From the NCBI RefSeq assembly GCF_001612885.1, contig NZ_BDBH01000005.1:586298-650297 (forward strand): a stretch of 64,000 bases of DNA, given 5' to 3'. Made by a program: the position numbers and the translations under genes. Under the pieces are notes generated by a model. That model was not told where the DNA came from. It saw nothing but the letters and a program-made list of their open reading frames with translations, and made no database searches. Each line of letters begins with the position of its first letter. Position 1 is the first letter of the stretch. Origin of the DNA: Nocardia harenae NBRC 108248 (GTDB lineage Bacteria > Actinomycetota > Actinomycetes > Mycobacteriales > Mycobacteriaceae). Positions 26,218 to 37,828 of this stretch are shown here, one piece after another.

Positions 26218-27432
26218 TCAGGCGGGCGCGAGCACGTCCGCGACCCGGGCGCCGGCGGCGATCTTGCCCCGCGCCTTCATCACCTTCCCGGCCATCCCGG
26301 CGCCGACCACGGCGGTGAGAATCCCGTCCCGCGAGTAGTACGCGATGAAGGCGTGCCCGTTCCCCGGCTCGACGTGCAGATCGTCGGCCGGGCTCGGCCG
26401 CCCCAGCGCCTGCAGCTTGAGCTCGTACTGATCACTCCAGAAGTACGGCACCTGCGCGGGCACCTCGGGCACCTCGGTGCCGGGCACCAGCTCGGCGAGG
26501 ATGTGCAGCGCCACCACCCGCGCCTGCTCGCCCGCGCTGGTCCAGTGCTCCATCCGCCGGTGCGTACCGGTCGCGGTGCGCCAGGCCGCCACGTCACCGG
26601 CGGCCCAGACCCCGGGCGCCGAGGTGCGCCCGCTCGCATCGGCGAGCACCCCGCCCCCGGCCCCCGCGGGCGCCAGCTCCACCCCCGACTCGGCCAGCCA
26701 CTCCACCTCCGGCCGCGAGCCGACGCCGAACACCACCAGATCGGCCGCCACCTCGCTGCCATCGCTGAGCTCGGCCCCGCGCACCGCCCCGTTCTCGTCG
26801 GCGTGCAGCAGCGCGACGCCGAGCCCGCAGCGCACGTCGACGCCCTTGGCCCGGTGCATCTCGGCCACCCGCTCGCCGACCTGCTCGCCGAGCACCCCGG
26901 CCAGCGGCGCGGGCTGTGGCTCGACCAGCACCACGTCCAGCCCCTCGGCCCGGAACGACGCCGCCACCTCGCAGCCGATGAACCCGGCCCCGATCACCAG
27001 CGCACTGCGCGCCGACCCGATTGCGGCGCGCAGTGCGGCGGCGTCATCGTGCGAGCGCAGCACGTGGATCCCGGCCAGCTCGGGCAGCCCGGTGAGCCGG
27101 CGCGGCCGCAGCCCGGTGGCGATCACCAGGTGCGAGTACTCCAGCTCGCTTCCGTCGGCGAGCAGCAGCCTGCGGTGCGCGGTGTCGATCCCGGTCGCGG
27201 CCACCCCGAGCCGCAGCTCGATCCGCTTCTCCGCGAAGAACTCGGGCGGCCGCAGCGCCGTGTCCTCGACCTCGCCGCGCACGAACTGCTTGGACAGCGG
27301 CGGGCGGTCGTAGGGCGGCCGGTCCTCGTCGCCGACCAGGACGAGGCCGCCCTCGTATCCGGCCCGCCGCAGCTCCTCTGCGGTCCGCAGCCCGGCAAGG
27401 CCTGCGCCGACGATCACGATCGGTGCGGTCAT
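26218..27432 (-). CDS. FAD-dependent NAD(P)H ferredoxin/rubredoxin reductase
   Basis: About 404 residues, full length for reductases of ring-hydroxylating oxygenase and P450 systems. It has the FAD motif [30 protein letters not shown], the NAD motif [17 protein letters not shown], a second FAD contact [11 protein letters not shown] and a C-terminal Reductase_C domain ([13 protein letters not shown]). The ATG at 27432 is chosen because GGAGA lies 5 nt upstream; in-frame ATGs at 27444 and 27465 would extend it over the palindrome. It follows tuf on the same strand, as does a ferredoxin reductase (Rv0688 position) in M. tuberculosis. Partner ferredoxin is not in the window. Confidence 0.9.
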   Translation of the reverse strand: MTAPIVIVGAGLAGLRTAEELRRAGYEGGLVLVGDEDRPPYDRPPLSKQFVRGEVEDTALRPPEFFAEKRIELRLGVAATGIDTAHRRLLLADGSELEYSHLVIATGLRPRRLTGLPELAGIHVLRSHDDAAALRAAIGSARSALVIGAGFIGCEVAASFRAEGLDVVLVEPQPAPLAGVLGEQVGERVAEMHRAKGVDVRCGLGVALLHADENGAVRGAELSDGSEVAADLVVFGVGSRPEVEWLAESGVELAPAGAGGGVLADASGRTSAPGVWAAGDVAAWRTATGTHRRMEHWTSAGEQARVVALHILAELVPGTEVPEVPAQVPYFWSDQYELKLQALGRPSPADDLHVEPGNGHAFIAYYSRDGILTAVVGAGMAGKVMKARGKIAAGARVADVLAPA

Positions 27433-27441
27433 CGCGTTCTC

Positions 27442-27455
27442 CATTCTCGAGAATG
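27442..27455. promoter_or_regulatory. Perfect 14-bp palindrome before the ferredoxin reductase
   Basis: CATTCTCGAGAATG is its own reverse complement. It sits 9 bp upstream of the chosen ATG, overlapping the leader. An operator is the simplest reading; the binding protein is unknown. Confidence 0.5.
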
Positions 27456-27545
27456 CCGTTATCATACCTGGAACGAGGTGGCTATCACCCTAGCAAGTGC
27501 TTGGTTGGTCGTCAGCACCGTCGAATCGCCCGACAAACGCCGAAC

Positions 27546-27570
27546 GGCGCCGCCCCGCAGGGACGACGCC
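27546..27570 (-). terminator. Probable terminator of the str operon
   Basis: An 11-bp inverted repeat with a 3-nt loop (arms 27546-27556 and 27560-27570; two G-U pairs on the minus-strand RNA) starts 24 bp past the tuf stop codon. There is no long U run, as is usual in high-GC actinobacteria. Confidence 0.7.
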
Positions 27571-27593
27571 GCTCGAACCGCGATGTCAGGACA

Positions 27594-28784
27594 TCACTTG
27601 ACGATCTTGGTGACGCGACCGGCACCGACGGTGCGGCCACCCTCACGGATCGCGAAGCGCAGCCCCTCCTCCATGGCGACCGGCTGGATGAGCTTGACGC
27701 TCATCTCGGTGTTGTCGCCCGGCATGACCATCTCGGTGCCCTCGGGGAGGGTAACGACGCCGGTCACGTCGGTGGTGCGGAAGTAGAACTGCGGGCGGTA
27801 GTTGTTGAAGAACGGGGTGTGGCGGCCGCCCTCGTCCTTCGACAGGATGTACGCCTGGCCCTCGAACTCGGTGTGCGGGGTGGTGGTGCCCGGCTTGATG
27901 ACGACCTGGCCGCGCTCCACGTCCTCGCGCTTGATGCCGCGGACCAGCAGGCCGACGTTGTCGCCCGCCTGGCCCTGGTCGAGCAGCTTGCGGAACATCT
28001 CGATGCCGGTGATCGTGGTCTTGGTCGTCTTCTCCTTGATGCCGACGATCTCGACCTCTTCGTTCACGTTCACGATGCCGCGCTCGACGCGACCGGTGAC
28101 GACGGTGCCACGACCGGTGATGGTGAAGACATCCTCGATCGGCATCAGGAACGGCTTCTCGGTCTCACGCACCGGGTCCGGGATGGACTCGTCGACCGCG
28201 TCCATGAGCTCCTCGACGGACTTGACCCACTTCTCGTCGCCCTCCAGCGCCTTCAGGCCGGAGACGCGAACGACGGGGGCCTCCTCGTCGAACTCCTGCG
28301 CGGCCAGCAGCTCGCGGACCTCCATCTCGACGAGCTCGAGGATCTCCTCGTCGTCGACCATGTCCGACTTGTTCAGCGCGACCAGGATGTAGGGCACGCC
28401 GACCTGGCGGGCGAGCAGCACGTGCTCGCGGGTCTGCGGCATCGGGCCGTCGGTGGCCGCCACGACCAGGATGGCGCCGTCCATCTGCGCCGCACCGGTG
28501 ATCATGTTCTTGATGTAGTCGGCGTGGCCCGGGGCGTCGACGTGGGCGTAGTGCCGCTTCTCCGTCTGGTACTCGACGTGGGAGATGTTGATCGTGATAC
28601 CACGAGCCTTCTCCTCCGGCGCCTTGTCGATCTGGTCGAACGCGAAGGCCGCGTTCAGATCCGGGTACTTGTCGGCCAGCACCTTGGTGATCGCCGCGGT
28701 CAGCGTGGTCTTGCCGTGGTCGACGTGACCGATGGTGCCGATGTTGACGTGCGGCTTCGTCCGCTCGAACTTCGCCTTCGCCAC
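27594..28784 (-). CDS. tuf: Translation elongation factor Tu
   Basis: About 396 residues, standard length. GTPase that delivers aminoacyl-tRNA to the ribosome. G-motifs: [10 protein letters not shown] near residue 19, DAPGHADY, and NKSDMVDD. The start is the GTG at 28784 ([14 protein letters not shown]), with AGGAGG seven nt upstream; further upstream codons would give a non-conserved leader. Last gene of rpsL-rpsG-fusA-tuf, 102 bp after fusA. Confidence 0.99.
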   Translation of the reverse strand: MAKAKFERTKPHVNIGTIGHVDHGKTTLTAAITKVLADKYPDLNAAFAFDQIDKAPEEKARGITINISHVEYQTEKRHYAHVDAPGHADYIKNMITGAAQMDGAILVVAATDGPMPQTREHVLLARQVGVPYILVALNKSDMVDDEEILELVEMEVRELLAAQEFDEEAPVVRVSGLKALEGDEKWVKSVEELMDAVDESIPDPVRETEKPFLMPIEDVFTITGRGTVVTGRVERGIVNVNEEVEIVGIKEKTTKTTITGIEMFRKLLDQGQAGDNVGLLVRGIKREDVERGQVVIKPGTTTPHTEFEGQAYILSKDEGGRHTPFFNNYRPQFYFRTTDVTGVVTLPEGTEMVMPGDNTEMSVKLIQPVAMEEGLRFAIREGGRTVGAGRVTKIVK

Positions 28785-28838
28785 TTTGTGTCCTCCTGGA
28801 CTGTCTTGGTGCGTGCAGTTGCAGCAGTGCGGTGGTCT

Positions 28839-28858
28839 CCCCCGCACTTACACGGGGG
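28839..28858 (-). other. Hairpin in the fusA-tuf spacer
   Basis: Six-base GC arms CCCCCG and CGGGGG enclose an 8-nt loop between fusA and tuf. No U run follows. It may be a processing site or partial terminator that tunes tuf relative to fusA; function is inference. Confidence 0.35.
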
Positions 28859-28886
28859 AAGGGTATTGCGTACGCCCGGGAGCGCT

Positions 28887-30989
28887 TTACTCGCCGGTCG
28901 CCTTCGCGATGATCTCCTTCGACACGTTGGCCGGAACCTCCGCGTACGAATCGAACACCATGGAGTAGTTCGCCCGGCCCTGGGTCTTCGACCGCAGGTC
29001 ACCGATGTAGCCGAACATCTCCGAGAGCGGAACCAGCGCCTTGACGACACGGGCACCACTGCGTTCCTCCATGGCCTGGATCTGGCCACGGCGGGAGTTC
29101 AGGTCGCCGATCACATCGCCCATGTAGTCCTCGGGCGTGATCACCTCGACCGCCATCAGCGGCTCGAGGATGACCGGACCGGCCTTGCGGGCCGCTTCCT
29201 TCAGGGCCTGCGCGCCGGCGATCTTGAACGCCATCTCCGAGGAGTCGACGTCGTGGTAGGCGCCGTCGAGCAGCGTGGCCTTGATGTTGACCAGCGGGTA
29301 CCCGGCCAGCACGCCGTACTGCATGGCGTCCTGGATACCGGCGTCCACCGAGGGGATGTACTCGCGCGGGACGCGGCCACCGGTGACCTTGTTCTCGAAC
29401 TCGTAGGTCGCACCGTCCTCGCCGACGAACGGCGCGAGCGCGATGATGACCTTCGCGAACTGGCCGGAGCCACCGGTCTGCTTCTTGTGCGTGTACTCGA
29501 GCTTCTCGACGGTCTTGGTGAGCGTCTCGCGGTAGGCCACCTGCGGCTTGCCGACGTTCGCCTCGACCTTGAACTCGCGGCGCATCCGGTCGACCAGGAT
29601 GTCCAGGTGCAGCTCGCCCATGCCGCCGATGACGGTCTGGCCGGTCTCCTGGTCCAGCTTGACCGAGAAGGTCGGATCCTCCTCGGAGAGCCGCTGGATC
29701 GCGGTGCCGAGCTTCTCCTGGTCGGACTTGGTCTTGGGCTCGATCGAGACCTCGATGACCGGGTCCGGGAAGGTCATGGACTCCAGCACGATCTGGTTCT
29801 GCGGATCGCTCAGGGTGTCACCGGTGGTGGTGTCCTTGAGGCCGATGACCGCGTAGATGTGCCCCGCGGAGGCCGCGCCGACCGGGTTCTCCTTGTTGGA
29901 GTGCATCTGGAACAGCTTGCCGAGCCGCTCCTTCTTGCCCTTGGTGGAGTTGATCACCTGGGCGCCGGAGTCGACCTTGCCCGAGTACACCCGGACGTAG
30001 GTCAGCTTGCCGAAGAAGGGGTGCACCGCGATCTTGAACGCCAGTGCCGCGAACGGCTCGGTGGCATCCGGCTTGCGGGTCAGCAGCTCCTCTTCCTTGC
30101 CCGGGACGTGGCCCGTGGTGTTCTCCACGTCCAGCGGCGAGGGGAGGTAGTCGATGACCGCGTCCAGCATGGGCTGCACGCCCTTGTTCTTGAACGCGGA
30201 GCCGCAGAGCACCGGGTAGAGCTCGGAGGCCACCGTCATCTTGCGGATGGCGCCCTTGATCTCCTCGATGGAGAGCTCCTCGCCGCCGAAGAACTTCTCC
30301 AGCAGCGCCTCGTCGGACTCGGCGACGGTCTCCAGCAGCGCGGTGCGGTACTCCTCGGCGCGCTCCTTCAGCTCGTCCGGGATCTCGACGACCTCGTACT
30401 GCTCGCCCAGCTTGGTCTCGCCGCGCCAGATCTTGGCGTTGTTCTCGACCAGGTCGACGATGCCCTCGAAGGTGTCCTCCGCGCCGATCGGCAGCTGCAG
30501 CACCAGCGGCTTGGCGCCGAGGCGCTCCTCGATGGTGCGCACGGTGAAGTAGAAGTCCGCGCCGAGCTTGTCCATCTTGTTGACGAAGCAGATCCGCGGC
30601 ACGTCGTACTTGTCGGCCTGACGCCACACCTGCTCGGACTGGGGCTCGACGCCCTCCTTGCCGTCGAACACGGCCACGGCACCGTCGAGCACCCGCAGCG
30701 ACCGCTCCACCTCGACGGTGAAGTCGACGTGCCCGGGGGTGTCGATGATGTTGATCTGGTTGTCTTTCCAGAAGCACGTGGTCGCGGCGGAGGTGATGGT
30801 GATACCACGCTCCTGCTCCTGCTCCATCCAGTCCATCGTGGCCGCGCCGTCGTGGACCTCACCGATCTTGTAGGTGATGCCGGTGTAGAAGAGGATGCGT
30901 TCGGTTGTGGTGGTCTTACCGGCATCGATGTGCGCCATGATGCCGATGTTGCGGACCTTGTTCAGGTCGGTGAGCACGTCCTGTGCCAC
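28887..30989 (-). CDS. fusA: Translation elongation factor G
   Basis: 700 residues, full length. GTPase driving ribosomal translocation and, with RRF, recycling. Motifs: [19 protein letters not shown] near residue 18, [19 protein letters not shown], followed by the EF-G-specific domains ([47 protein letters not shown]). GTG start with GGGGAAGA seven nt upstream. Third gene of the str operon. Confidence 0.99.
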   Translation of the reverse strand: MAQDVLTDLNKVRNIGIMAHIDAGKTTTTERILFYTGITYKIGEVHDGAATMDWMEQEQERGITITSAATTCFWKDNQINIIDTPGHVDFTVEVERSLRVLDGAVAVFDGKEGVEPQSEQVWRQADKYDVPRICFVNKMDKLGADFYFTVRTIEERLGAKPLVLQLPIGAEDTFEGIVDLVENNAKIWRGETKLGEQYEVVEIPDELKERAEEYRTALLETVAESDEALLEKFFGGEELSIEEIKGAIRKMTVASELYPVLCGSAFKNKGVQPMLDAVIDYLPSPLDVENTTGHVPGKEEELLTRKPDATEPFAALAFKIAVHPFFGKLTYVRVYSGKVDSGAQVINSTKGKKERLGKLFQMHSNKENPVGAASAGHIYAVIGLKDTTTGDTLSDPQNQIVLESMTFPDPVIEVSIEPKTKSDQEKLGTAIQRLSEEDPTFSVKLDQETGQTVIGGMGELHLDILVDRMRREFKVEANVGKPQVAYRETLTKTVEKLEYTHKKQTGGSGQFAKVIIALAPFVGEDGATYEFENKVTGGRVPREYIPSVDAGIQDAMQYGVLAGYPLVNIKATLLDGAYHDVDSSEMAFKIAGAQALKEAARKAGPVILEPLMAVEVITPEDYMGDVIGDLNSRRGQIQAMEERSGARVVKALVPLSEMFGYIGDLRSKTQGRANYSMVFDSYAEVPANVSKEIIAKATGE

Positions 30990-31114
30990 GGAAATCTTCC
31001 CCGCTCTGCTCTCTGGGTTGAGTCTTCGGTTGTCAACGCCGGAAGGGGCATCGGAACGCCCCGTTCACGACCGTGATCAGCTCGGCACGACAGCGATGAC
31101 GGGCCGGACAGTGA

Positions 31115-31585
31115 TCACCAGCGGTAGTGCGCGAAGGCCCGGTTGGACTCGGCCATCTTGTGCGTGTCCTCGCGGCGCTTCACCGAGGCGCCGAGGCCGT
31201 TGCTCGCGTCGAGCAGCTCGTTGGCCAGCCGCTCGATCATGGTCTTCTCCCGGCGCGCCCGCGAGTAGTTGACCAGCCAGCGCAGCGCCAGGGTGTTGGA
31301 GCGACCGGGGCGGACCTCGATCGGCACCTGGTAGGTGGCGCCACCGACGCGGCGCGGCTTCACCTCGAGGGCGGGCTTGACGTTGTCCAGCGCGCGCTTG
31401 AGGGTGACGACCGGGTCGGTGCCGGTCTTCTCGCGCGCCTGCTCCAGCGCGCCGTAGACGATGCGCTCGGCGGTGGACTTCTTACCGTCCAGCAGGATCT
31501 TGTTGACCAGCTGGGTGACCAGCGGCGACCCGTAGACCGGGTCGTTGATCAACGGACGCTTGGGAGCGGGACCCTTGCGCGGCAT
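31115..31585 (-). CDS. rpsG: 30S ribosomal protein S7
   Basis: 156 residues, usual length for actinobacteria. Binds the 3' major domain of 16S rRNA and nucleates assembly of the small-subunit head. Recognised by [34 protein letters not shown] and the C-terminal [10 protein letters not shown]. The ATG follows the rpsL stop by one base, so the two are coupled. Confidence 0.99.
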   Translation of the reverse strand: MPRKGPAPKRPLINDPVYGSPLVTQLVNKILLDGKKSTAERIVYGALEQAREKTGTDPVVTLKRALDNVKPALEVKPRRVGGATYQVPIEVRPGRSNTLALRWLVNYSRARREKTMIERLANELLDASNGLGASVKRREDTHKMAESNRAFAHYRW

Positions 31586-31586
31586 A

Positions 31587-31961
31587 TCAGCTCTTCTCCT
31601 TCTTGGCGCCGTAGCGGCTGCGGGCCTGCTTGCGGTTCTTCACGCCCTGGGTGTCGAGCGAGCCGCGGATGATCTTGTAGCGCACACCGGGCAGGTCCTT
31701 CACCCGGCCGCCGCGGACGAGCACCATCGAGTGCTCCTGCAGGTTGTGGCCTTCACCGGGGATGTACGCCGTGACCTCGATCGCGCTGGTCAGGCGAACA
31801 CGCGCAACCTTGCGGAGCGCGGAGTTCGGCTTCTTGGGGGTCGTGGTGTACACGCGGGTGCACACGCCACGGCGCTGGGGGCTGCCCTTGAGCGCCGCGG
31901 TCTTGGTCTTGGCGACCTTGTCACGGCGACCCTTGCGGACCAGCTGGTTGATGGTTGGCAT
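31587..31961 (-). CDS. rpsL: 30S ribosomal protein S12
   Basis: 124 residues, full length. Decoding-centre protein. Both streptomycin-determining lysines are wild type: the second lysine of [13 protein letters not shown] (Lys43 region) and that of [11 protein letters not shown] (Lys88 region). GAGGAAAG precedes the ATG. First gene of rpsL-rpsG-fusA-tuf; the 266-bp gap upstream (31962-32227) has no gene and should hold the operon promoter, although no clear -10/-35 pair was picked. Confidence 0.99.
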   Translation of the reverse strand: MPTINQLVRKGRRDKVAKTKTAALKGSPQRRGVCTRVYTTTPKKPNSALRKVARVRLTSAIEVTAYIPGEGHNLQEHSMVLVRGGRVKDLPGVRYKIIRGSLDTQGVKNRKQARSRYGAKKEKS

Positions 31962-32227
31962 AGACCGGCTTTCCTCAGTTGTTAACGCGGTACGGGAACT
32001 TCATGGCTCAGCTGCACGTCCGACCCCATTTCTCGCGTCCCGGGGTCGGGCGTGTCGCGCGCGGTACGGAACCCCGGTTTCCAGGCACACCTGAGGGGTC
32101 GGCCGCTCTCGCTGGCCTACGTCTGCACACGAACCTGCCCGCTACGTTCCGGGCACAGCCGTCCACAATACCCGTGACCTCGAGAAAGGTCGAAACGGGG
32201 TGGTCGGCGGGCGGTGGGGCCGGAACT

Positions 32228-32779
32228 TCACCGCGCCAGGTTCAGCGTGAGCGCCATGAGTTTCCGCACCGCCTCGCACGGGTCGGGGTGGCTGGAGCCG
32301 GCGCGGTAGTTGAGCCACCAGCCGATGACGCCGTTGTCCGGCGCGCTCGCCACCATGCCGCAGGAGTCCGGGTCGTTCGGCCGCCGGATCTGCAGCACCA
32401 GCGCGCTGTCGACGGTGACGTTCTCGGTCTGGTACCCGAGCTTGTTGTTGGTCTGCTTCTCGTTGCCGAGCGAGCCGTTCTCGTACCAGTTCAGGGTGGC
32501 CATGCCGTCGCCGCCCGGCGCGCCGATGAGATCCCACATGCAGACCGCGCCGAAGAAGGAGTCCTCGGCGATGACGCCATCGCCGACCGCCTCGCCGATC
32601 TGCTCGTGGCTCAGGATGTCGCACTCCCGGAGCAGCTTGTCCAGCCTGGTGTCGACCGGCTGACTCTCGCCGACGCCCATCGGGGTTCCGGTGATCTCCC
32701 GGCCGCAGCCGCTCAGCGCGGCGGTCAGGGCGAGCGCGGCCGCGAGCGCGGCGCCGCCCCGGCGCAGTCCGTTCCGCAT
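32228..32779 (-). CDS. DUF3558-type lipoprotein
   Basis: 183 residues. The signal peptide MRNGLRRGGAALAAALALTAALSGC ends in a lipobox (LSGC), so the mature protein should be anchored at the membrane outer face. The rest, with conserved cysteines (LRECDIL, GAVCMW, DSCGMV, PDPCEAV), matches the DUF3558 family common in Nocardia and relatives. GAGGAG lies 4 nt before the ATG. It follows a second DUF3558 lipoprotein by 8 bp. Function unknown. Confidence 0.88.
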   Translation of the reverse strand: MRNGLRRGGAALAAALALTAALSGCGREITGTPMGVGESQPVDTRLDKLLRECDILSHEQIGEAVGDGVIAEDSFFGAVCMWDLIGAPGGDGMATLNWYENGSLGNEKQTNNKLGYQTENVTVDSALVLQIRRPNDPDSCGMVASAPDNGVIGWWLNYRAGSSHPDPCEAVRKLMALTLNLAR

Positions 32780-32787
32780 GGTGCTCC

Positions 32788-33309
32788 TCACCGGATCCGC
32801 TGCAGCGTCAGCTCGGCCAGCGCGCGGCTCCGGTCGCAGGGGTTGCCGGTGCCGAACGGCCCGAGGTTGGTCGACCACTCGAAGAAGTCGTCACCGAGCT
32901 GGATGGCGAGGTCGCAGATCGAGCCGTCGGGATCGAGCGCGGCGAAGCCGGGTTTGCCCGCCACCTCGATCTGCTCGGGGGCGCGGCCGTGCACCGTCAC
33001 CCAGGCCCGCTCGCGCTCGATCGGGCTGCCCCGGTAGGAGGCGAAGGTAATGCTGGCCGAGCCGAATCCGCCCGCCTGCCAGTTGCAGCCGACCGCGTTC
33101 CGGAACACCCGGGTGACCTGGCCGATGCCGCCGACATCGCGGATCTCGGTATCGGTGACGCTGCCGCACTCGCCGACGAACGGCCCCAGCGCGACGACCT
33201 TCGGCGCGGGCCGGGAGGGGCCGGACTGCTCGGAGTCGCCGCCGGAGCCGCAGCCGGAGAGCCCGAGCGCCACGGCGGCGACCGCGACCGCCGCCCACTT
33301 GATCCGCAT
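32788..33309 (-). CDS. DUF3558-type lipoprotein
   Basis: 173 residues. MRIKWAAVAVAAVALGLSGC is a lipoprotein signal with an LSGC lipobox, followed by a disordered GGDSEQSGPSRPAP linker and a DUF3558 domain with FVGECGSVT, VGCNWQAGG, SICDLAIQ and GNPCDRSRAL. Together with the next gene it forms a tandem pair downstream of hpd. Function unknown. Confidence 0.88.
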   Translation of the reverse strand: MRIKWAAVAVAAVALGLSGCGSGGDSEQSGPSRPAPKVVALGPFVGECGSVTDTEIRDVGGIGQVTRVFRNAVGCNWQAGGFGSASITFASYRGSPIERERAWVTVHGRAPEQIEVAGKPGFAALDPDGSICDLAIQLGDDFFEWSTNLGPFGTGNPCDRSRALAELTLQRIR

Positions 33310-33347
33310 GCCTCGAACTGTACCGAGTGCCGGACGACGCGCCGGCG

Positions 33348-35252
<1,905 letters not shown>

Positions 35253-36359
35253 TCAGCCCCTGATATCCGCGTCCGGGTCCAGGATCAGCACCTCGGGCTC
35301 GCGCTCCGGCTCCAGGAAGCCGAGCAGGGCATGCGCCTCCGCCTCGACCTCCGCGCGCTCGGCCGCGCTCCACGTCCGGGCGGGCACGATCCGCGCGGTG
35401 CCGCCGGTGACCCTGTAGTGCCCGGCGACGAAGCCGTCCACCAGCACCGGCGAGACCATGACGGGGAAGGTGCGCTGTGCGGATCGCGGCAGGATGCGGC
35501 CGCGGTCACGGTGCGAGAGGGTGGCGTTGTCGTACCAGCCGAGCAGCCGCACCGGGGCGGGCACCCCGGGGTCGGTGAGCTCGGCATCGGCGAGGTCGTA
35601 GAGCACCTTGCCGCGCTCGTCGGTGTAGGTGCGCACCCGGTCGCCGAGCGCGTCGATCGCCCGCTTGGCACCGGGCAGCTTGGACCAGGTCTGCATATCC
35701 GCGGTGCTCGCCGGGCCGAAGGCGGCGAGGTAGCGGGCGAGCAGCTCGGCGAGCGGGTAATCGGGGTCGAGCGGGGCACCGAGCCAGCGCTCGATCCGCG
35801 CCCAGACCGGTTTGCTGTTGTCCCGCCAGCGCCCGCGCGGCGGCACCTGCAGCACCGGCAGCTGGTAGAGCCAGGCCTGCACCAGGGGCCCCGGCTGCCG
35901 GTCCGGGTAGTGCGCGAGCGCCGCGGCGCGCAGCTCGGCCGCGGAGATGGGAGCGTCACCCACCGTCGCCTCGCCGCGGGCCCGCACCTCCTCCGGGTCC
36001 AGCCCGACCATGGCGCCGAAATTGAACCCCCTGCGGAACGGCACCTTCTCCAGCTCCGGCTGGATGTGCGGCGCGATGCGCAGCGCGTCGGCCGCGGTGA
36101 CCAGGTGGATGGTGCCGCGCATGAGGGTGATCCGGACCAGCGAGCGCTGCTCGAGCCCGCGGTCCACCGTCTCCCGGTCGAAATCGGCGATCCGGCTCCA
36201 CGCCCCGACGAAGGGCGGCGGCACGTCCTGCGCCTGCAACCCGATCAGGTGCTCGCAGAGCGCGCCGATGCTCAGCCGCTCGCGCGCGAGCAGGTGCTGG
36301 CGGGCGAGCAGCGTGCGATTCAGGGTGCGATCCGAGAGCCTGTCCCCCGCGGCGGTCAT
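35253..36359 (-). CDS. Winged-helix DNA-binding protein of the AlkZ/YcaQ family
   Basis: About 368 residues. Belongs to the HTH_42 family that includes Streptomyces AlkZ and E. coli YcaQ, glycosylases that unhook DNA crosslinks. The catalytic Q-x-Q appears at Gln42 and Gln44 in HLIGLQAQDVPPP, followed by ITLMRGTIHLVTAADA and the C-terminal VMVSPVLVDGFVAGHYRV. The ATG at 36359 is preferred. AlkZ-like members often protect producers of DNA-damaging natural products, but many are housekeeping; there is no such cluster adjacent here. Confidence 0.8.
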   Translation of the reverse strand: MTAAGDRLSDRTLNRTLLARQHLLARERLSIGALCEHLIGLQAQDVPPPFVGAWSRIADFDRETVDRGLEQRSLVRITLMRGTIHLVTAADALRIAPHIQPELEKVPFRRGFNFGAMVGLDPEEVRARGEATVGDAPISAAELRAAALAHYPDRQPGPLVQAWLYQLPVLQVPPRGRWRDNSKPVWARIERWLGAPLDPDYPLAELLARYLAAFGPASTADMQTWSKLPGAKRAIDALGDRVRTYTDERGKVLYDLADAELTDPGVPAPVRLLGWYDNATLSHRDRGRILPRSAQRTFPVMVSPVLVDGFVAGHYRVTGGTARIVPARTWSAAERAEVEAEAHALLGFLEPEREPEVLILDPDADIRG

Positions 36360-36392
36360 GGCGAGCACCGTACCGGCGCCCGCCGACACCGA

Positions 36393-37367
36393 TCAGCGGA
36401 TGGTGACGACCACCTTGCCGGTGGCGCTGCGCTGCTCCAGTGAGGCCACCGCCTCGGCGGTGCGCTCCAGCGGGTACGGCACCACCCGCGGCGGCGCGAT
36501 GGTGCCGTCGGCGAGCAGCGGCTCCACCTCGGCCCACTGCTCGGCCAGGTAGCCCGGGTGCGCCAGCGCCCAGGCACCCCAGCCCGCACCGATCACCTCG
36601 ACATTGTTGAGCAGCAGCCGATTCACCTTGACCTGCGGGATCTCACCCGCGGTGAAGCCGACCACGAGCAGCCTGCCGCCCGGCGCCAGCGAGCGCAGGC
36701 TGTCGGTGAAGCGGTCGCCGCCGACCGGGTCGAGCACGATGTCGACACCGCGGCCGCCGGTCAGCTCCTTGACCTCGGCGAGCCAGTTCTCGGTGCGCAC
36801 CACGTCGGTGGCGCCGTTGGCCCGCGCCACCTCGGCCTTCTCCGCGGTGCTGACCACCCCGATCACCCGGCCCGCGCCGAGCGCGGCCGCCAGCCGCAGC
36901 GTCGAGGTGCCGATGCCGCCGGCCGCGCCGTGCACCAGCACCGACTCGCCCTTGGCCAGCCTGCCGCGGGTGCGTAGGCAGAAGTGCACGGTCAGATCGT
37001 TGAAGAGAATCCCCGCGCCCGCCTCCAGCGAGACCGCGTCCGGGAGCGAGAACACCATGTCGGCGGGGACCACCGCGGTCTCGGCGACGGCATTGCCGAG
37101 CATGGTCAGCGCCAGCACCCGGTCGCCCGCCCGCACGTGCGCGCTCGCAGGCGCCGCGCGCACGATGCCGGAGATCTCGCCGCCGACGGTGAACGGCAGC
37201 TCCGGCTTCATCTGGTACAGCCCGCGCGACATGAGCACGTCCGGGAAGGCGATGCCGGCGGCGTGCACGTCGATCACGACGCCGCCGGGGAACGCCGCCG
37301 GCTCCGCGATCTCGGCGATCTCGATCGATTCCGGTCCCTCGAGTGTGCTGATCCGGGCTGCGCGCAT
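36393..37367 (-). CDS. Zinc-independent quinone oxidoreductase / alcohol dehydrogenase-like MDR protein
   Basis: About 324 residues of the medium-chain dehydrogenase/reductase superfamily. GroES-like N-terminus (VVIDVHAAGIAFPDVLMSRG, GGEISGIV), then a Rossmann NADPH domain with VLVHGAAGGIGTSTLRLAAALGAG, VIGVVSTAEK and DIVLDPVGGDRF. No zinc-binding cysteine cluster, typical of QOR/crotonase-type members. AGAGG lies 8 nt upstream of the ATG at 37367. Substrate unknown. It ends 33 bp before the start of the AlkZ-family gene, on the same strand. Confidence 0.87.
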   Translation of the reverse strand: MRAARISTLEGPESIEIAEIAEPAAFPGGVVIDVHAAGIAFPDVLMSRGLYQMKPELPFTVGGEISGIVRAAPASAHVRAGDRVLALTMLGNAVAETAVVPADMVFSLPDAVSLEAGAGILFNDLTVHFCLRTRGRLAKGESVLVHGAAGGIGTSTLRLAAALGAGRVIGVVSTAEKAEVARANGATDVVRTENWLAEVKELTGGRGVDIVLDPVGGDRFTDSLRSLAPGGRLLVVGFTAGEIPQVKVNRLLLNNVEVIGAGWGAWALAHPGYLAEQWAEVEPLLADGTIAPPRVVPYPLERTAEAVASLEQRSATGKVVVTIR

Positions 37368-37471
37368 GGGCCGACCTCTCTCTCCGCACGGCATCGACTT
37401 GGGGTTGGGACGCCGCATCCGACCCAACCTATCCGGCCGGTACGCGGCCCTGCCGCGGCATCCCGTTTTGC

Positions 37472-37477
37472 TATGCT
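37472..37477 (+). promoter_or_regulatory. Putative -10 element of the type VII pair
   Basis: TATGCT follows a short T run (TTTTGC) in a GC-rich region, 30 bp upstream of the ATG at 37508. A matching -35 hexamer is not obvious. Confidence 0.4.
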
Positions 37478-37507
37478 GACCGCGACTTGCGGGAAGGGGG
37501 AGTTCTC

Positions 37508-37828
37508 ATGGTCGAATCTGCGGGGAATCCGAGCGAGGCGATCCGGGTGGATCCGGACGTTCTGCGCACGTTCGCTCAGCGCCTCGGCGCCGAGGCGGGG
37601 GCGGTCACCGGGCTGGCGGCGGGCGAGCCGTTCGCGGTGCCCGGGCTGCCGGGCACCGGGATCGGGGCGGCGGCCGAGGCCGCGAGGGCCGCGCTGGACG
37701 GCGCGCTGCACCGGATCGGCGCCCGGCTCACCACGGTGGCCGACAATCTGCGCACCGCCGCGGGCGGTTACGAGCTGAACGAGGCCGAGTTCGCGCAGCG
37801 CCTCGGCACCATCGGGCTGCCGTCATGA
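37508..37828 (+). CDS. EspC-like/DUF2580 type VII secretion target
   Basis: 106 residues. Small helical protein with IRVDPDVLRTFAQRLGAEAGAV at the start and TTVADNLRTAAGGYELNEAEFAQRL at the end, the pattern of DUF2580/EspC-like proteins exported by ESX systems. No signal peptide. GGGGGAG lies 5 nt before the ATG. Its TGA overlaps the ATG of the next gene (ATGA), so the two are coupled and probably secreted or assembled together. No ESX core components are nearby. Confidence 0.75.
   Translation: MVESAGNPSEAIRVDPDVLRTFAQRLGAEAGAVTGLAAGEPFAVPGLPGTGIGAAAEAARAALDGALHRIGARLTTVADNLRTAAGGYELNEAEFAQRLGTIGLPS

Noticed and set aside
27423..31076. A 1,217-codon open frame on the plus strand across tuf and fusA
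   Set aside because: Antisense to two of the best-conserved genes known; composition (Leu/Val/Asp/His/Arg-rich) is that of a mirror frame.
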